A stretch of DNA of 64,000 bases from Punica granatum (GCF_007655135.1 NC_045134.1:2128982-2192981), one strand, 5' to 3'. Counted from the stretch's first letter, positions 1 to 15,661 are shown. Notes: generated by a model not told the origin, from the sequence alone. Made by a program: numbers and translations.

Positions 1-220
1 TCCATCATAAGCACAGAACCAAATTCAATACAATCTGTACATGAGTAAGCTCATATGGCAAGCAAGAACACCAACGGTTACCACTCAATTCTAATAAACA
101 AGACCAGAGTAAATTATCCACATAAATAAAAATAAAAATCAAAGTTTTTTTTTTTTCACAAGAACGTATCAACCAAAGAATAAAAACATGGAGGGATGAT
201 AACGTAATTAAATCAATTAC

Positions 221-442
221 CAAGATATTATCAGCAAGTTGAGCGAGATCGCTGAACCCTGAATCGCTGTCGCTGCTGCACCAAGAATCCCTCCCCCCGC
301 TCCCACCGTTCTCCAGAAAGTCGCTCACCATCACCGCCAAGTCGTGCTCGCTCTCATGGCTGAACCCACCTCCAATTTGGCTCAATCCACCCACCCTCGA
401 GAAGAAGTTATTCCCGGCGGCCATGCAAACCGTGCAATCCAT
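221..442 (-). CDS. DUF506 (PDDEXK-like) family protein, first exon only
   Basis: This is the 5' exon of a gene reading leftward off the window; the rest lies before position 1. The exon encodes the DUF506 N-terminal signature: a SEHDLAVMVSDFLENG stretch, then DSWCSSDSDSGFSDL and a LADNIL end, as in plant proteins of the PDDEXK_6 group of unknown function. Two start codons are possible, at 442 (MDCTVC) and at 424 (MAAGNN); the second begins the part that looks conserved. A good donor (CTTG|gtaatt on the minus strand) ends the exon at 221. Positions 1-220 are then intron. The family is predicted to have a nuclease-like fold, but its catalytic region would be in later exons and cannot be checked here. 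Family assignment rests on recalled similarity. Confidence 0.7.
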
Positions 443-882
443 CAGGCACGGCCTTAATAGGGATCAGATCACAAAGGTTTCTCCTTCTCCCACTCTCCGC
501 TGTTCATGCCCAAAACCCAATTAATTGGACTGACTTCACACAGACATAGCTGCGCCGAGCTCTAATCCAGCCAGAATTCCGAAGACTGGATCAAAATCGA
601 TACGTTTAATCGATACCAGGTTCCAAATTGTGAGAAGTCTTCCTTTAACTTGGATTTGCTTGTCTAATTCAGGTGGTTTCCCCAACAATTTTTCAGAAAA
701 GATGGAAGGATCGAATTGTTCCGTCCAAAACCCTTGCTCAACGACCTTCTATTGAACACGTAACGTTCAAAGACGATCAAAATTGACTCCCTCCCGGCCG
801 GCCGCGGAACATCACGGAATTCCCTAAAGACCAATCCGACCCAGAGCTGAGGACGAGAATTTTGATTCGAATCTATGGATGG

Positions 883-917
<35 letters not shown>

Positions 918-1010
918 AGAGAGAGAAACAAAAAGGGAAAGGTCTCTTCTTTGTTCGTTCTGTTGCAGAGAGAGCAAATGATAGGAGGAAGGAAGGAAGG
1001 AAAGGAAAAT
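443..1010 (-). promoter_or_regulatory. Leader/promoter region of the DUF506 gene
   Basis: Sequence directly upstream of the DUF506 start on the minus strand. It holds no supported coding exon. It includes the GA/TC microsatellite at 884-913 and purine-rich stretches typical of plant 5' leaders. The transcription start cannot be placed from sequence alone. Confidence 0.4.
884..913. repeat. (GA)n microsatellite
   Basis: An uninterrupted run of about 15 AG/GA units, followed by more purine-rich sequence. On the DUF506 coding strand it is a CT-rich tract upstream of the start. Confidence 0.95.
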
Positions 1011-2652
1011 GAGAGGCAATTGGGGAGAAGCCCATATAAAAAGCGTGAGCAGGACGAAATAACGGTTATGCCCTCCTGTGATTTTGTTAGTAATAATCGG
1101 AAATCTCGTGATTTATGGATAAGGTGTCGCGGGTGAGTGGTCCAGTTGAATGGAGACGGTAAAGTAGGAAAGGTTCGTTGGATGCACGAGGGCTTAATTA
1201 CATGCCCAAGCCGAATAAATGAGAATTGCCAGTAAATTAACAACTCTTTCCCCTTTCCCTTTCGCAAAACCCATCCTGTTATCTACAGATAGATTCAATT
1301 CATGTGCACATCCCATATGACAAGAGTCGGTTATGTATGGGGTTGGTTTGTCCAGTAGGACCAATCGACGAAAATAATATCACGACCGGTAGTGGCATTA
1401 CATGCGACCAACCTCGATAATTCACGTACTAGCGAAACTGTTATGTGTATAGTAGGCTTCGCTTTGCGTAGGAAAAAGAAAGTCCCCGAAGTATATATAT
1501 ATATATATTAATGAAGATAAAATTTTTGAAATAAAAGGGTGAATTTTATAAATATAAGTCATATTCGCTAGTGTTTTACATTATTGTCATTTCAATGAAC
1601 GTATGAATTTTATCTTTCTTTTGAAACTTCAAAATTTTCGAGAGAAATGAAAAGTCATTTTGTTTGAATGTGACATATATATTAAATGTTGTTGAATAAG
1701 TACATTTAATGGTTGTAATTTCAAATCAAATACTTAGATTCGGACGGCACAAAAACAAGTTAACGTATTTTTTCAGAAAAATGCTTATTAATTGGAAGAT
1801 GGTGCATCTATCTTTGGTAAGCTAACAGTCACCGGCTAATTTAACAAGTTATTAATCTCTTTCCGTTCAAATTGATCCATAATTAAAAAGGGGCAAATTG
1901 GTCAGTGCGTGATCCCTCAGGGGCAACTAGGTGAATTCGAATTTTAAAAACTTGGAGACCAAGTGAGCAAGCAGATATGCTAAATTTTGACATAAAATAA
2001 AGGAGATGGAGTGGAAAGATGGGCCATAATATATGGAAGATGACGTGAGTCACACGCACAATTCCCTCTTACGTCAGTCATTCATTTTTATATTTATTTT
2101 TTTGGTATTATCATTACCATATATACCTTACGTAGATAATAATTCACCAATGACTAGGGAATTTTTTTCATTATTTTTAATCTTAAAATGGGCATATTTA
2201 CAAACGAATGATTGAAGATAAAAAAATTTACAACTAAATGTGCATATGACTTGTTATCATCGAGAAATTCTTTGGTATTTCTACGTCGCCACGTGATGCA
2301 AGGAAAAATCAATTATAAAGTAATAAACTCATAAATGGGGTGCTAGTCACATGAAAAATGAGGTGCTCATCAAATGAATAATTGCAATGGTTGTTGCTAA
2401 TTTCAATAATTTTATTGGTTGTTACTCAAAGCACCATTTTGAGGTATGATCATTTAAAAATTTCACGTTATTATTAGATAAATTCAAGAAACTCGCAGTC
2501 CGAAATTATTGCAAAATCAATTATCAATTAGAGGTATTTCCAATCGATTCTCACATCGAAAAAAAAGGTGGTCGCTTTTTTCGAACAATAAATTTAGTTT
2601 AAAAATATATAAGAATCTACGTGCTTTCATCCATCTGATATCTGAGGAAATT

Positions 2653-2688
<36 letters not shown>

Positions 2689-3259
2689 TCTTTTACATTA
2701 GCACATTGGCGCAACGTCTATGTAGAGTTGATATATTGCATTCAAACATGATCCTAGCACAGTGGGCCAACTCAAAGTTCAACGTTCTATCATTTACTTC
2801 ATTGAAATATCTCGAATTCGTCTTGTAAATATCATATATCCAGTCAATTAGGCTTCCATGTTAAGATATCCTAGACCTATCAGATTTCATGCGGCAAGCA
2901 ATTCGATCCAATTGCATTATGAATTATCAATATCTTTACTATGGAAAAGATATGGTGGATAAATATTCCAAATTGCCACGAGAATTTCAAGGGAAGGAGT
3001 TCCTAATTGGAGGAGTGATTAGCTGATGTTATTCTTGGCGTGCATCAAATGCCAAAAGATAATCCGCAAAGACGTGTTCCAATTTGAATGATTTTAAGAG
3101 GGAAAGTAATTTAGAAATTAATTTTTTTTAAAAAAATGCAATTTTGGATCAGATAGGAAAGAATAATCTAAATGGAGTGGGCCCAAATCATTAATTATCT
3201 GATAATAAAATTTTTTTGGGGGGAAAAATATTAGGGAGGTGAGGTGCGTAGAAATTACT

Positions 3260-3285
3260 GGGAGCCGGGGGGGTGGGTCGGGGGG
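3260..3285 (+). other. G-quadruplex-type G-tract
   Basis: Four runs of at least three G lie close together: GGG, seven G, GGG and six G, separated by loops of 4, 1 and 2 bases. This satisfies the usual G3+N1-7 rule. It sits in an otherwise AT-rich spacer with no adjacent gene. Confidence 0.7.
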
Positions 3286-4309
3286 CCCACTGGCCGCTAA
3301 CAGTAGATGTCTTGTACAGCATCTCTCTTTCAGAAAGCGGGGACAGACAGAGCGACTGACAGCCGTCCGATGCATCGCACCGCATCGCACATTTTAGTTG
3401 TCAGTACCTTTCCTTTTCTAGCTATTGATTGATGTTTGATTGGCTCCTTTTTTTTTAATCTTTTGTTCTTTTTTTTCAGATGAAATCGCGACAAAAATCA
3501 GTTTTAAGATATTATTTTATATAATCAAAAATCACTTCGAGCAGTAATACTTTTTATTGCTTCAACATAGAAGAATCACCGACGGTGCATCAAATGTAAA
3601 AAGGACCCCAACAAGCCGAGTAAATGCTCTCTCCGCCACTCTGCCAATACAATACATAAATAACGATAATATTAATAATAATAATAGAATTATATTTATG
3701 TATAAAATCCTAAACGATCTTGTCTCATAAGGATTTGATGAGAAAAAAATTCAGTGAAATTACTACGACAAATTACGCGATGATGTAAAATCATCGGAAA
3801 ATATCTCTGTCTCTCTCGTTGATGTGGGTGATGTCTATGCGCGATGATGATTCATGGGGTTGGTCGGCCCAATTAATGGACTTTCGAGAATCCAGTGGTC
3901 GTGCTTCTATGTGCGGATTGTGGGCCCCCCCACCTTATCTTCTTTGTAGCTCAACTTCCACGTGGGTGACGCGTCGCCCTCCAGCCTGTACAATAAGGCT
4001 CGCATCACGGGTCAAATCAAAACTCTTTTTATCCGGTTCCATTTATTTTTTACTAATCCATCCATTCATTTATTTATTATTTTATACAAAAAAACTCCTC
4101 TTATGTTTTTCTCTTTCCTCTCAATTCGTCAGATTTATACCAATAAATCCAATCCCAGAGTGTTCTGAAGAAATGGAGAAACTGAAAATCGAAGAATTAA
4201 AGCTTTATTTGATTTCAAAATTTTTTTTTAAGTATATTTCATTTAACTTCGCTTATCTTCAATTCAATAACATAATAATTTTTTTTTATTTTTTAATCAT
4301 TTAATTCAA

Positions 4310-4485
4310 TTTTTAATACTAAATTCTCTTAACTATTTTTTTACAATTTAATAATACAATTATTATTTTCTCTCAATTACTCATTTTTTTTATATTTTTT
4401 CTTATAATTCAATAATACGATCATTATAAATCAATTAAAATCAAAACTCAACTTAACCTAAACTCTAAAATCAAACACAACATTA
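4310..4485. mobile_element. AT-rich MITE-like repeat, family A
   Basis: Shares the word 'attcaataatacgatcatta' and a long flanking stretch, in reverse complement, with 55793-56053. Related copies lie at 11703-12027 and 22090-22325. The right edge near 4485 resembles the terminal sequence of the other copies (GTTTGATTTTAGAGTT when reversed). The left edge is not resolved. Confidence 0.5.
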
Positions 4486-5150
4486 ATGGCTCAAAATTGA
4501 AGTAGTATTGTAGTGGGGTTGGGTGTTAGGCTATTGATTAATGGGTTGAACTTGAACGCCAATTGTTGTCATTTGGTGCATCAAAGACTCCCCGTTGCAC
4601 TTTTATCCCATTTGCCTGCCAACCTCCAGATGACTTCCTATGCTTTAGCTTATACATCCCTTAATACTCATTTTCAGTTTTGACCGCCATCTTTCGGTCT
4701 CCCTTTTCTCTGGGTCAAGAGTAAACACGTTAAGTCGTAACATCATCACGGTCAGGCATGTTAAGTTCGATTTTTCATGCGACGGAAAACTATTTCTTAT
4801 TTGAGGAGAATAGACATTATTATTATTATTGTTGTCGTCATAGGTATAACAACCTAGGAGGAGGTGGATGAAGAGGAACGAATCTGTGACTCCAATTCAT
4901 CAATGTGTCTCATGTTCACATGCTAGCAGCTTAAAAAAATCGAGCATTTCCTCTGCTATAATCTCAGGAATCTAATCATTACGACAGAGGTTGAATAATT
5001 ATATATATATAATAAGAATCTAATTATTGATTTTCAAAAACTATATTTTTTTAAGAGGTCAAAATATGAGGCTTTTTTCTTTTGTTTATTTATCATCATT
5101 ATCATAAGGATGTCATAGAACTATTATGGTTAGTTGCCAGCAAACTATGC

Positions 5151-5330
5151 CCCGTTTGAATTGTTATATCGATTTTAGAATCATGATTTTGATTTTAACT
5201 CAACACTATACACAACAAAAATACACGTTTTCCAAGTTAAATTTATAATACTATCTCATTTGTCTTTTTCCACAATCAAAATCAAAATCAAAATCATGAT
5301 TCTAAAATCACACTAACAATTCAAATGCAG
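5151..5330. mobile_element. Short MITE with about 45-bp terminal inverted repeats (family B)
   Basis: The left end (5151-5196) and the right end (about 5284-5330) are inverted copies, sharing TTTGAATTGTTA and GATTTTAGAATCATGATTTT. The body matches the element at 60513-60757 over most of its length in reverse orientation, including a 'gtggaaaaagacaaatgaga' word. There is no coding sequence, so it is non-autonomous. A clean target duplication is not visible at this copy. Confidence 0.75.
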
Positions 5331-7258
5331 CATTCGTATCAATCTCCTAAAGCGTGAAACATTTCAGTTGTATTCTGTCACCATTGATCTTTGATCACGC
5401 CAAAATATCTACAACTTTGAATTGTCCGCTAAATTTACGCATTCGACGCAACCACGATATATGGAAGTCTTGCATCGTAGCACCCAACATTATACCGACA
5501 TTTTAAGCCTATGATCGATTGGGTCAGCGTTTATAGTTCTGGCCCACAGAAAAGTTCATGGAGATGGATCAAACCAGAAAGAAATCAGCATCAACATCGG
5601 AAAAATCTACCACCCCAAAAGCAAAAGATGATATCGGGCAGAGGATCCAGATCGACTAGCATTCACATTCCAACCCCAGAAAGCAGATATTGCTTTGATA
5701 AGAATCTCTTCACAGAAATCATATATAGCTAGACTCTTCCATTCCAGGTTTATTATTGCTCACAAATCATCAAATCAAATCGTAAGAGTAATATGTGAAT
5801 GAATTTATTATAGGAGTGAAAGGAGGTGGGACGACAGAGATGCAGGGGAGTACCTAAGAGGTGACATGGCATGTCTTGGTTAGACAGCCTTGAGAGCATT
5901 GTATGTATCTGCAGACAGGTGGGATCATTGCCAGCCAGCCCGACCTCATCCCTCTAACCGGGGAATGAGCTGTTACAATAATAATAAGTTAAAACGACAA
6001 AACCCTCATAATAATATAATATTCAATACACTTGATTGATTGAGTTGAGCAACATCATATTCGTCGACAGGACAGGTAAAAGGCAAGTCGTCGTCGCTGA
6101 ACATAGAAGAGCACCGAACAAACTTTTCCTTGTATCATCTTTACCTCATTCGACCCTTTTCAAATTCAGTGTACTGAGGAAAACTCGGTCGGTGCACCTT
6201 ACTCGTGCATAAACTCGTTCTCGACGATGCAGACTCACTGCCAAATATCGTAACGTTCAATTGCTGAACTTGTCGAGATCATGTCTAACCACAAGGACAT
6301 ACGTTTTGATGATAGGACTTAATACAGTTCCTCAGTAATGAGAAAGAAATCAGAGCACTGCTGAAGGCATTTACATGCTTGCAAAACTGATCCGACATAA
6401 TTCTTGTAATATGTATCGACATAACAGATAGATTTTTATTTTACTCTCAAGTTATAAATCTTTAACTCGAGAAATGTAGATGTCCAAAAAAAGCAAACTA
6501 GTTTTGCTTCAGATTCGAAATATACACGAAGAGATTGCTATTCTAATAAAGAAATCAGTGTGCAGAAAAAGACCGGCATATTAGATGGGATATACAATGT
6601 GCAAGAAACAGATTATGTCCTCGAAGAATGACACAGGGATATCGTGCAAGGCCACCAAATCCTTCAAAAAGGGAGAGCTCTGCTCTTTACAGAAGGGTTG
6701 ACATTGAGGAAATAATGAGAAAAAGTTGCAAGACTTCTCATGGTGAGGCTGAGGCCACGCTTTGTTATTCTCACCCTACTTTTCTGCTCTCTTTAGCCCC
6801 TTTTTCAGTCCCTTTCTTATATACGGGTGAGGAAGGTCCCATATCCTATTCCTCCAAAGTGAAGATGCAATTTTTTGTTCGGAGCTTCGTGTATCTACCA
6901 GCTTCAAGGATGAGTCGATTAGACCTTGCAACATACGAGGTCAATCAAGTTCATCTAAGATAAATGCATGTGCAGACATGGAATATATATCTCAAAGAGC
7001 TCGAAAGAAACCAGCAACCAGCTTCTTTCAAAGTTCTAGACCTTGTATTGAGCTATAAACGAGTAAGATACTCAGGGAAATATGTACCTAGAAACGATTT
7101 CATTCAACAAATGCAAAACACAAGAATAATCCATAAAAGCCAGCACAAGACTCTGAAGTTCATAAAGTCGACACTCCATGCAGGAGTAAGAACCTCTCCA
7201 ACTTGCTTTTGCTCTGGCTTCAAGAAAGCAGACAATGACCTCCAACCCATGAATATTC

Positions 7259-9546
7259 TCACCGTCCCCGCAGAATCCGCTGCAACAAATGGAAAAGATT
7301 TGGTAAATCAAGGGAGAATCATATTTATGTTTTGTACTTCACCCGATAGAACAGAATCTTTCTTCACAAATAACCACTGGCAGAGTAGAAAGAAAATTGG
7401 AGGGCTGCCTATCATGAAAATCAAATTCATGACCAACCAAACTGCTTTTTTCTATATGTTAACTTTTCTTACCAGCATAAACACTAGATAAAGATTGAGA
7501 GAGCATGAGCCTTCCAAGAACTTACCCGACCTCTTGCTGCTTTATCAGTTCCTTGGGGCCGGGTGCTGGGCACTGAATCTGTCTCAGGTACCATATTCCC
7601 AAGCTTCTGAAATGCCTGCAGGGCTCTTGCAACAAATGGACGGACTATATTCACTTCCATTGCAGATAACGATCTTATCTGCTCAATCATAAATTCAAGA
7701 TATTATGTACCCAAACACGTCTTACATACTGAGCAATAGGCAGAAAATAACTTGACTAGACTTGCTTTTGGATTAGCACATTTACATGGTGGAAGAAGAA
7801 ATTCACAACTTCTGAAATACCAGTTTCTAATTCAACTCAAGAACCCCTTGCTAGTGGGAGGTAGATGTGCGTAGCTCTTTCATTATAAAGAAAGAACCTT
7901 TGCGTATTAGAGAAGGCGGCCAATGACCTAATGCTTCCGTTATTACATGCCTGCAACATCTGCAGATTGCAGTGAATTTTTCGAGAAGGGAAAAGGCTAT
8001 TCGCAACTCCAGCCACCATTTCTTTCTTCTAAGAAAGACAGTCCACCATTTCTCTCAAACTCTCATGCAAAATCATTTCCTGGGGCTATATCCCTGCAGG
8101 ATTTCTATGTTCATGACTGTTTTCTAAAAAAGATTATATCTTCTACTGCGCAAGAATGCACATAAGAATAGCAGAGATATACTCTAGTTGATTTTAAATC
8201 TAGCCATTCATAGAGAAGAGTATTAACAATCGCCAGATAAAGATTATATCCAAGTCTCTGGTTCCAAGTTTGCAGCCAAGAGATGCAAAGTACTCTGTTT
8301 TTGCGAAATATGAGACAGCCATAACAGAATTTGTATTTTGATTTAGTAAGATCTCCAGCGAAGGAAAAGCCAACCTGTACAGCAGATGTACGACCATCAA
8401 ATGTCTCTAAGCTGGTCTCCACTTTATGAAACCTTACGTCTCTAATGTCCTCCATTAAAGACCTCACCTATAAAAATCACCATAATATAAGTTCTTCCTA
8501 TAAGTTCAAACGCATAAATCACGAGAAAGCTAGAAGTCCTACCATATAAATGTCAGGAATGTCATCCTGTGCACTATCAATTACAAAAATTTTAGTCAGT
8601 ATTGCCATCAAAACCCCCAATCTATACAAGTGCTCACTTGAGAGATATTTCTAGGTACTCACTGGTCAAAAAGTAGTCTTGAAATTTCCACATAATGAAA
8701 TGGTAGCACTTGAAACTCTTTCTCGGAGTCCCGCTCAGCTTCCAGAACTTGTGTCAGTTTTTCTGGACAAAAGCATATTGTCATTATAAATCACGGATTA
8801 GATACAATACTTCAGGGTCTAAGATAGCTATTTTACACCCAAATGAACGTTAACAAACATGTAAATTCCTCAGGGTCTAAGGAAAGCGGCTATTTAGCAA
8901 TCATTCAGCCAAATCAGCATAGAAATTGTTCAGTTCTCCCCATTATATAGTTAGTAATTATAGCTCCCTTTGATGATCACTGGAAAATGTGTATGTTGAA
9001 GCTTAATAGGGTGAAGTACTATACCCACTGACATCCACTCTGGAGGTCGAATTCTACACTTCCCCCTCTTCTTCAAAGCTACAGCAAGCCAAAGGGGTAC
9101 TTCAGTGGCAATTTGAGGTAGAAATGGACCAAAATCTCCCTGTTCAACAACACAATTGAATCAACCACTATTCAAGCAAGGAGATATCAGCAAGCACCAC
9201 GCATTTCCCGTGAATCGCAGTGAGATTACTAGTTCTTCAGCAAATCAGCTACGAAATCTCCATGAACCAAGTGAAGAATAAAATCGTGCGTAACAGTGAG
9301 CTGCTGAAGAGGACAGAGCAGAGAGAGAGGGAAGATTACCCGGATCAAATTGAGCTGATCCATTCTCATATTCGGCACAATCTCGATCAACTCATCTTCT
9401 GCAATAAACTCGATCTGAGATGGGAAATTTCGCGTTAGTGAGCCAGTAAACTAATCAAGTCAAGAGGATCCAAAAAACGCAAAGCAAATAAGGAGGACCT
9501 CTTCGGCGGAGAAGACGTGGAATTGGGAGCAGCTCTGAGCCGCCAT
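7259..9546 (-). CDS. PSF2: GINS complex subunit PSF2 (DNA replication)
   Basis: PSF2 is one of four GINS subunits, which join Cdc45 and MCM2-7 to form the replicative helicase in the nucleus. Eight exons on the minus strand: 9499-9546, 9340-9414, 9025-9139, 8663-8762, 8543-8573, 8375-8467, 7526-7678 and 7259-7279. All phases close, giving 211 residues, close to the roughly 210 usual in plants. Family landmarks are [12 protein letters not shown] near residue 22, [19 protein letters not shown], then [34 protein letters not shown] and [13 protein letters not shown]. The last exon adds only six residues (RILRGR) plus the stop; it matches the basic tail expected for the family. The start at 9546 gives the MAAQ N-terminus. 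The first donor (GAG|gtcctc) is weak. Two E2F-type sites lie upstream, as expected for an S-phase gene. Confidence 0.93.
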
Positions 9547-9757
9547 TTCAGCTGACACAATCTAGGGTTTCAACCAGTGAATTGGGAATGTGGACGAACT
9601 CCAGCAATTAAAGCGGTTGAGCTCAAGTGGCCATGGAATCGGTTTGAAGATCGAGCGGAAGGAGAGAGAAGATGAACGAGATGAGTCGTGAGCTGAGACC
9701 GAGACGTCGGACAGGATTGCGGTGGTGAGAGAGTGAGACTGAGAGACGGCTGATTGC

Positions 9758-9808
9758 GCGCGAAACCTCAAAATGGTCAGACTGTTCCATTTTTCGAGCG
9801 GCGGGAAA
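9758..9808 (-). promoter_or_regulatory. Two E2F-type sites upstream of PSF2
   Basis: On the minus strand, TTTCGCGC (9758-9765) and TTTCCCGC (9801-9808) both match the plant E2F consensus TTTSSCGS. They lie about 210-260 bases upstream of the PSF2 start codon. E2F control of replication-licensing genes is well established in plants; binding here is inferred. Confidence 0.65.
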
Positions 9809-10094
9809 AAGTGCTTTGGATATTTGCGAAATTACTCGAGACTTTGCATCCATTTAAAATATACCCAGAAAACTATCATTTTTATCTTTCTTACCCCCCA
9901 AACTTCTCGCTTGTAAACTAATTTTCCCCTATACTAATTTCGTGCCCGAACTATTTTCCCTATAGTTATTTTAACCGCGACATGATAAGAAAATTCGGGG
10001 TGTCAAACATACGGAGCCCATTAGAAAGACTTCATAAAACAAGACGAAAATCACTAAGTCAACGAGTCTAATAGAGATATTTAAGATACTTAAG

Positions 10095-10650
10095 GTTGTT
10101 ACAGATTTTGAATTCAAATAGAATTAGAATCATTTCAGTTGTAGCCATATCTCTTTTGTTATTCAGTTAACTTATAATCTATACACTCCCTTTTATATAT
10201 AATGAGAACATACTCACACCCTTAAGTGTGAAGGTTTACAGCCAATCTATCTTTCTCTCATAGTGTATTTATGGTATCAGAGCGGATTATGCTTCCGCAT
10301 GCCTACGCGCGTATGCGCGTGGACTCACACCACGCCAGGCCCAGTATGTCCGAGTGCAGCCAAGAGCGCGCCTCGTGTTAGTATCCCCCCTCGCCCGAGC
10401 ACGGAAGATGAGCCCGGCTCGAAGTCAATTGTTGAGGGCGGGTATTTAAGGGCACGTGACAACGTGTAGGCAGAAATAGACCACACATTGCACGTGAGGG
10501 CGGGTGTTGAGGAGTAAAATGGGATAAATCCCACATCGAAAAAGAAAATGAAAATCCATGGGTTAATATATGGCTTGGGTACCACCACTTATCAGCTTGA
10601 GCTTTTAAGTGGATATGGGCCTGAGCTCGTATAAGCCCAATAGAAATTTA
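10095..10650 (+). mobile_element. LTR-retroelement (TRIM/Copia-like) remnant
   Basis: The sequence TGGTATCAGAGC at 10272-10283 is the classic primer-binding site complementary to plant initiator-Met tRNA. It follows an LTR-like 3' end with a TATATATAATGAGA segment. About 225 bases later, a purine-rich stretch (GTGAGGGCGGG) precedes TGTTGAGGAG and ATCCCACATCG, which resembles the start of a TRIM-type LTR. The short interior has no gag or pol. The sequence before the primer site does not match the sequence after the purine tract, so this is not an intact pair of LTRs. It is truncated, rearranged or composed of two elements. Boundaries are approximate. Confidence 0.6.
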
Positions 10651-11702
10651 ATAGAGTCCAATACTATCTTTTTAAATTTAGAGCAAATAAGCTAGCGCGA
10701 TATAATGTAGAATGGTCAGCTTGGTCGAAAGCTGACAAGCCAAGTTAAATGATCGAAAGAAGCAGGAACTTGCAAAGCTGATTTGTTACTCGATGTAATG
10801 TAATGAGCTTGTGGAGCGTTTAGCTTCGTTTAAGTTCGATCCATTGCCAAATTAATATATAAGCAAAAAAAAAATATTTGAAGGAAAAAAAGAAAATGGT
10901 ATGGATGAAAGTGGTGGGTAGACACGAGGGGCCCATAGATTGAGAGGGTGAGATAACGTGGGCTCAGTTCAGCCCGCTCACTCTAATCTAATCCGCTTAT
11001 CCCCTCAGAAGAAAAGCCGTGGGTTCCACCGCAAACCCGTGAGCCCTCACCACACTTCACCTGACCAAAATCTCTCCTGCGAATCGACCAAATTGCCCCT
11101 CCCCTCCTCTGGTTGCAGGTGGGCGAGGAGGGCGCGGTCCGTTCTTCCATTTGACCCGAAGATATTCCATTTTCCATCTTGACAACTCATTATCATCATT
11201 CTATACTCTATACACTCTTAGGTGACGTTTGGGGGGATTGCCGGTAACGTGATTACTTGTAATCCACATTACCTCGAGATATATTCTCGCCAATTAAATT
11301 ACCGATTATCCACATTTATACCCCTTTCGTTGTAATGATTGCCATTCAAGCGGAAATGTACGGGCAAGAATGTAGATTGTCATGACTTAACCAAACATGA
11401 GAATTCTGTAAATTCGTGGAATTTAAATCAATTTTCCTAGGAATTCACAATAATTCTCACGTACCAAACTCCTCGGTGGATAATATTATTATATAATATG
11501 ACAATAAAGCATTCTTTTGAGAGAAGACTTTATAAAAAAAAAAAAAAGCAAGACATTTTCTTTCTTTGAGAAAGAGCGATTGTTCTTTAAAAAAATGAGT
11601 GGTGATTTTTAATTTTATTTTAAAGAACTTGAGAATGAATGATAGCCAATAGATAATATAACTTAAAATTTAGCTACTCTTTTTTTTAAAATAATTAATA
11701 CT

Positions 11703-12027
11703 ATGTTTGTTTATAAAATTAAATTTTACTTAACTTTACTTAACTTTTCCGTCAATTTAACAATACAATCATTATTTTTCAATCTTTTTCTGCAAATTAT
11801 CTCTCATACTTTTTATTATTTACTATTACAATTAATTTTTATTACTAAATTTCCTCAACTATCCAATACTTTTTTTCTTAACTTTAATACTTTTTCTCAA
11901 TTCAATAATACAATCATTACTTTTTTATTTCCTTCTTAAATTCTCCCACATACTTTTTCCAACTAATTTTATTTTCATCTTTTCAAAACAAACTAAATCA
12001 AACTTAACTTCATTACCAAACGCAATG
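11703..12027. mobile_element. AT-rich MITE, family A
   Basis: Contains the family word 'aataatacaatcatta' twice. The ends are inverted-like: a TGTTTGTTTATAAAATTAAA left edge, and a right edge that reverses to GCGTTTGGTAATGAAGTTAAG. Non-coding; the open frames inside it are composition artefacts. Confidence 0.6.
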
Positions 12028-12754
12028 TTCATATTATAATCAGGAATGCACGCGGAGTGGAAAGTGTGAGGTGGCAATCGTTCCGTTTCCCCCAATAAAA
12101 TTTTGACACTTCAAAAATTTTACATATCCTGCATCAATTCTCGATAATTGCTCTCCAATTTGAAAATCCTGGAGCCACCCCAACTACATTTTGAAAGAAA
12201 AATATGCATGTACTATCCCTGCTCTATATAACAATTGTATGAGTAGATGTAGAGTTGCATTCAACTGTTATTGTATCGAATCCTTCAACAATAAATTGAC
12301 ATTTTTAAACGTCATATTCAATCTTATGATTTTCAACGTAAATTTTTTAGAAAATCTTGTTATTTTGGTAATTGAACAGCCATATCTCAGTCTCTCATTA
12401 TAAAAAAAGAGAAGAAAATAAACGATTATACCAATATATAAAGGGTAGATAGAATCCGACCTCCAAAAAGAAAAAAAATGCCCCACAGCAAAACTGAAAA
12501 AAAGAAAGGGAATATATGAATAAATAATTTTAAAACATATTTCCGTCATATGACGAGAATATTCGCATCCTGCGTGTCCATAAACGTCATTTCCCTGTAT
12601 AATCAACAAATCAATATTTAATTGGACGATACTATCCACGGCATTGTTCACACACTTCTTCGCCTTTTGTCTCTCCTCTCCCTCACTCACAGATAACGAA
12701 GCCATAACTAAACGCCTCCGGAGCAAGAGCCAGGAAGTCCAGTCACTGTGAGAT

Positions 12755-15661
<2,907 letters not shown>

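Larger units (their letters stand above)
1011..7250. other. AT-rich spacer between the DUF506 gene and PSF2
   Basis: About 6 kb without a gene I can support. Open frames here are short, have no recognisable domain and are biased by AT-rich sequence. Visible items are TA microsatellites (near 1492-1508 and 2651-2690), a G-rich tract at 3260-3285, a MITE at 5151-5330 and an AT-rich MITE-like stretch ending near 4485. The right-hand few hundred bases should include the 3' untranslated region of PSF2. Confidence 0.6.
9850..12750. other. Spacer between PSF2 and the TPI gene
   Basis: PSF2 and TPI are divergent and share this roughly 3-kb region. It holds an LTR-retroelement remnant (about 10095-10650) and a family A MITE (11703-12027). 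No additional gene is supported. The 180-codon open frame on the minus strand (12268-12810) overlaps the TPI first exon and has no recognisable domain. Confidence 0.6.

Noticed and set aside
879..1136. 85-codon plus-strand frame starting MGRERERERERD
   Set aside because: The Arg-Glu repeat is simply the translated GA microsatellite; the frame is antisense to the DUF506 leader and has no domain.
6628..7491. Two adjacent plus-strand frames of 111 and 175 codons
   Set aside because: They lie across the PSF2 3' region and last exon on the opposite strand, show no recognisable domain, and the PSF2 model explains the sequence.
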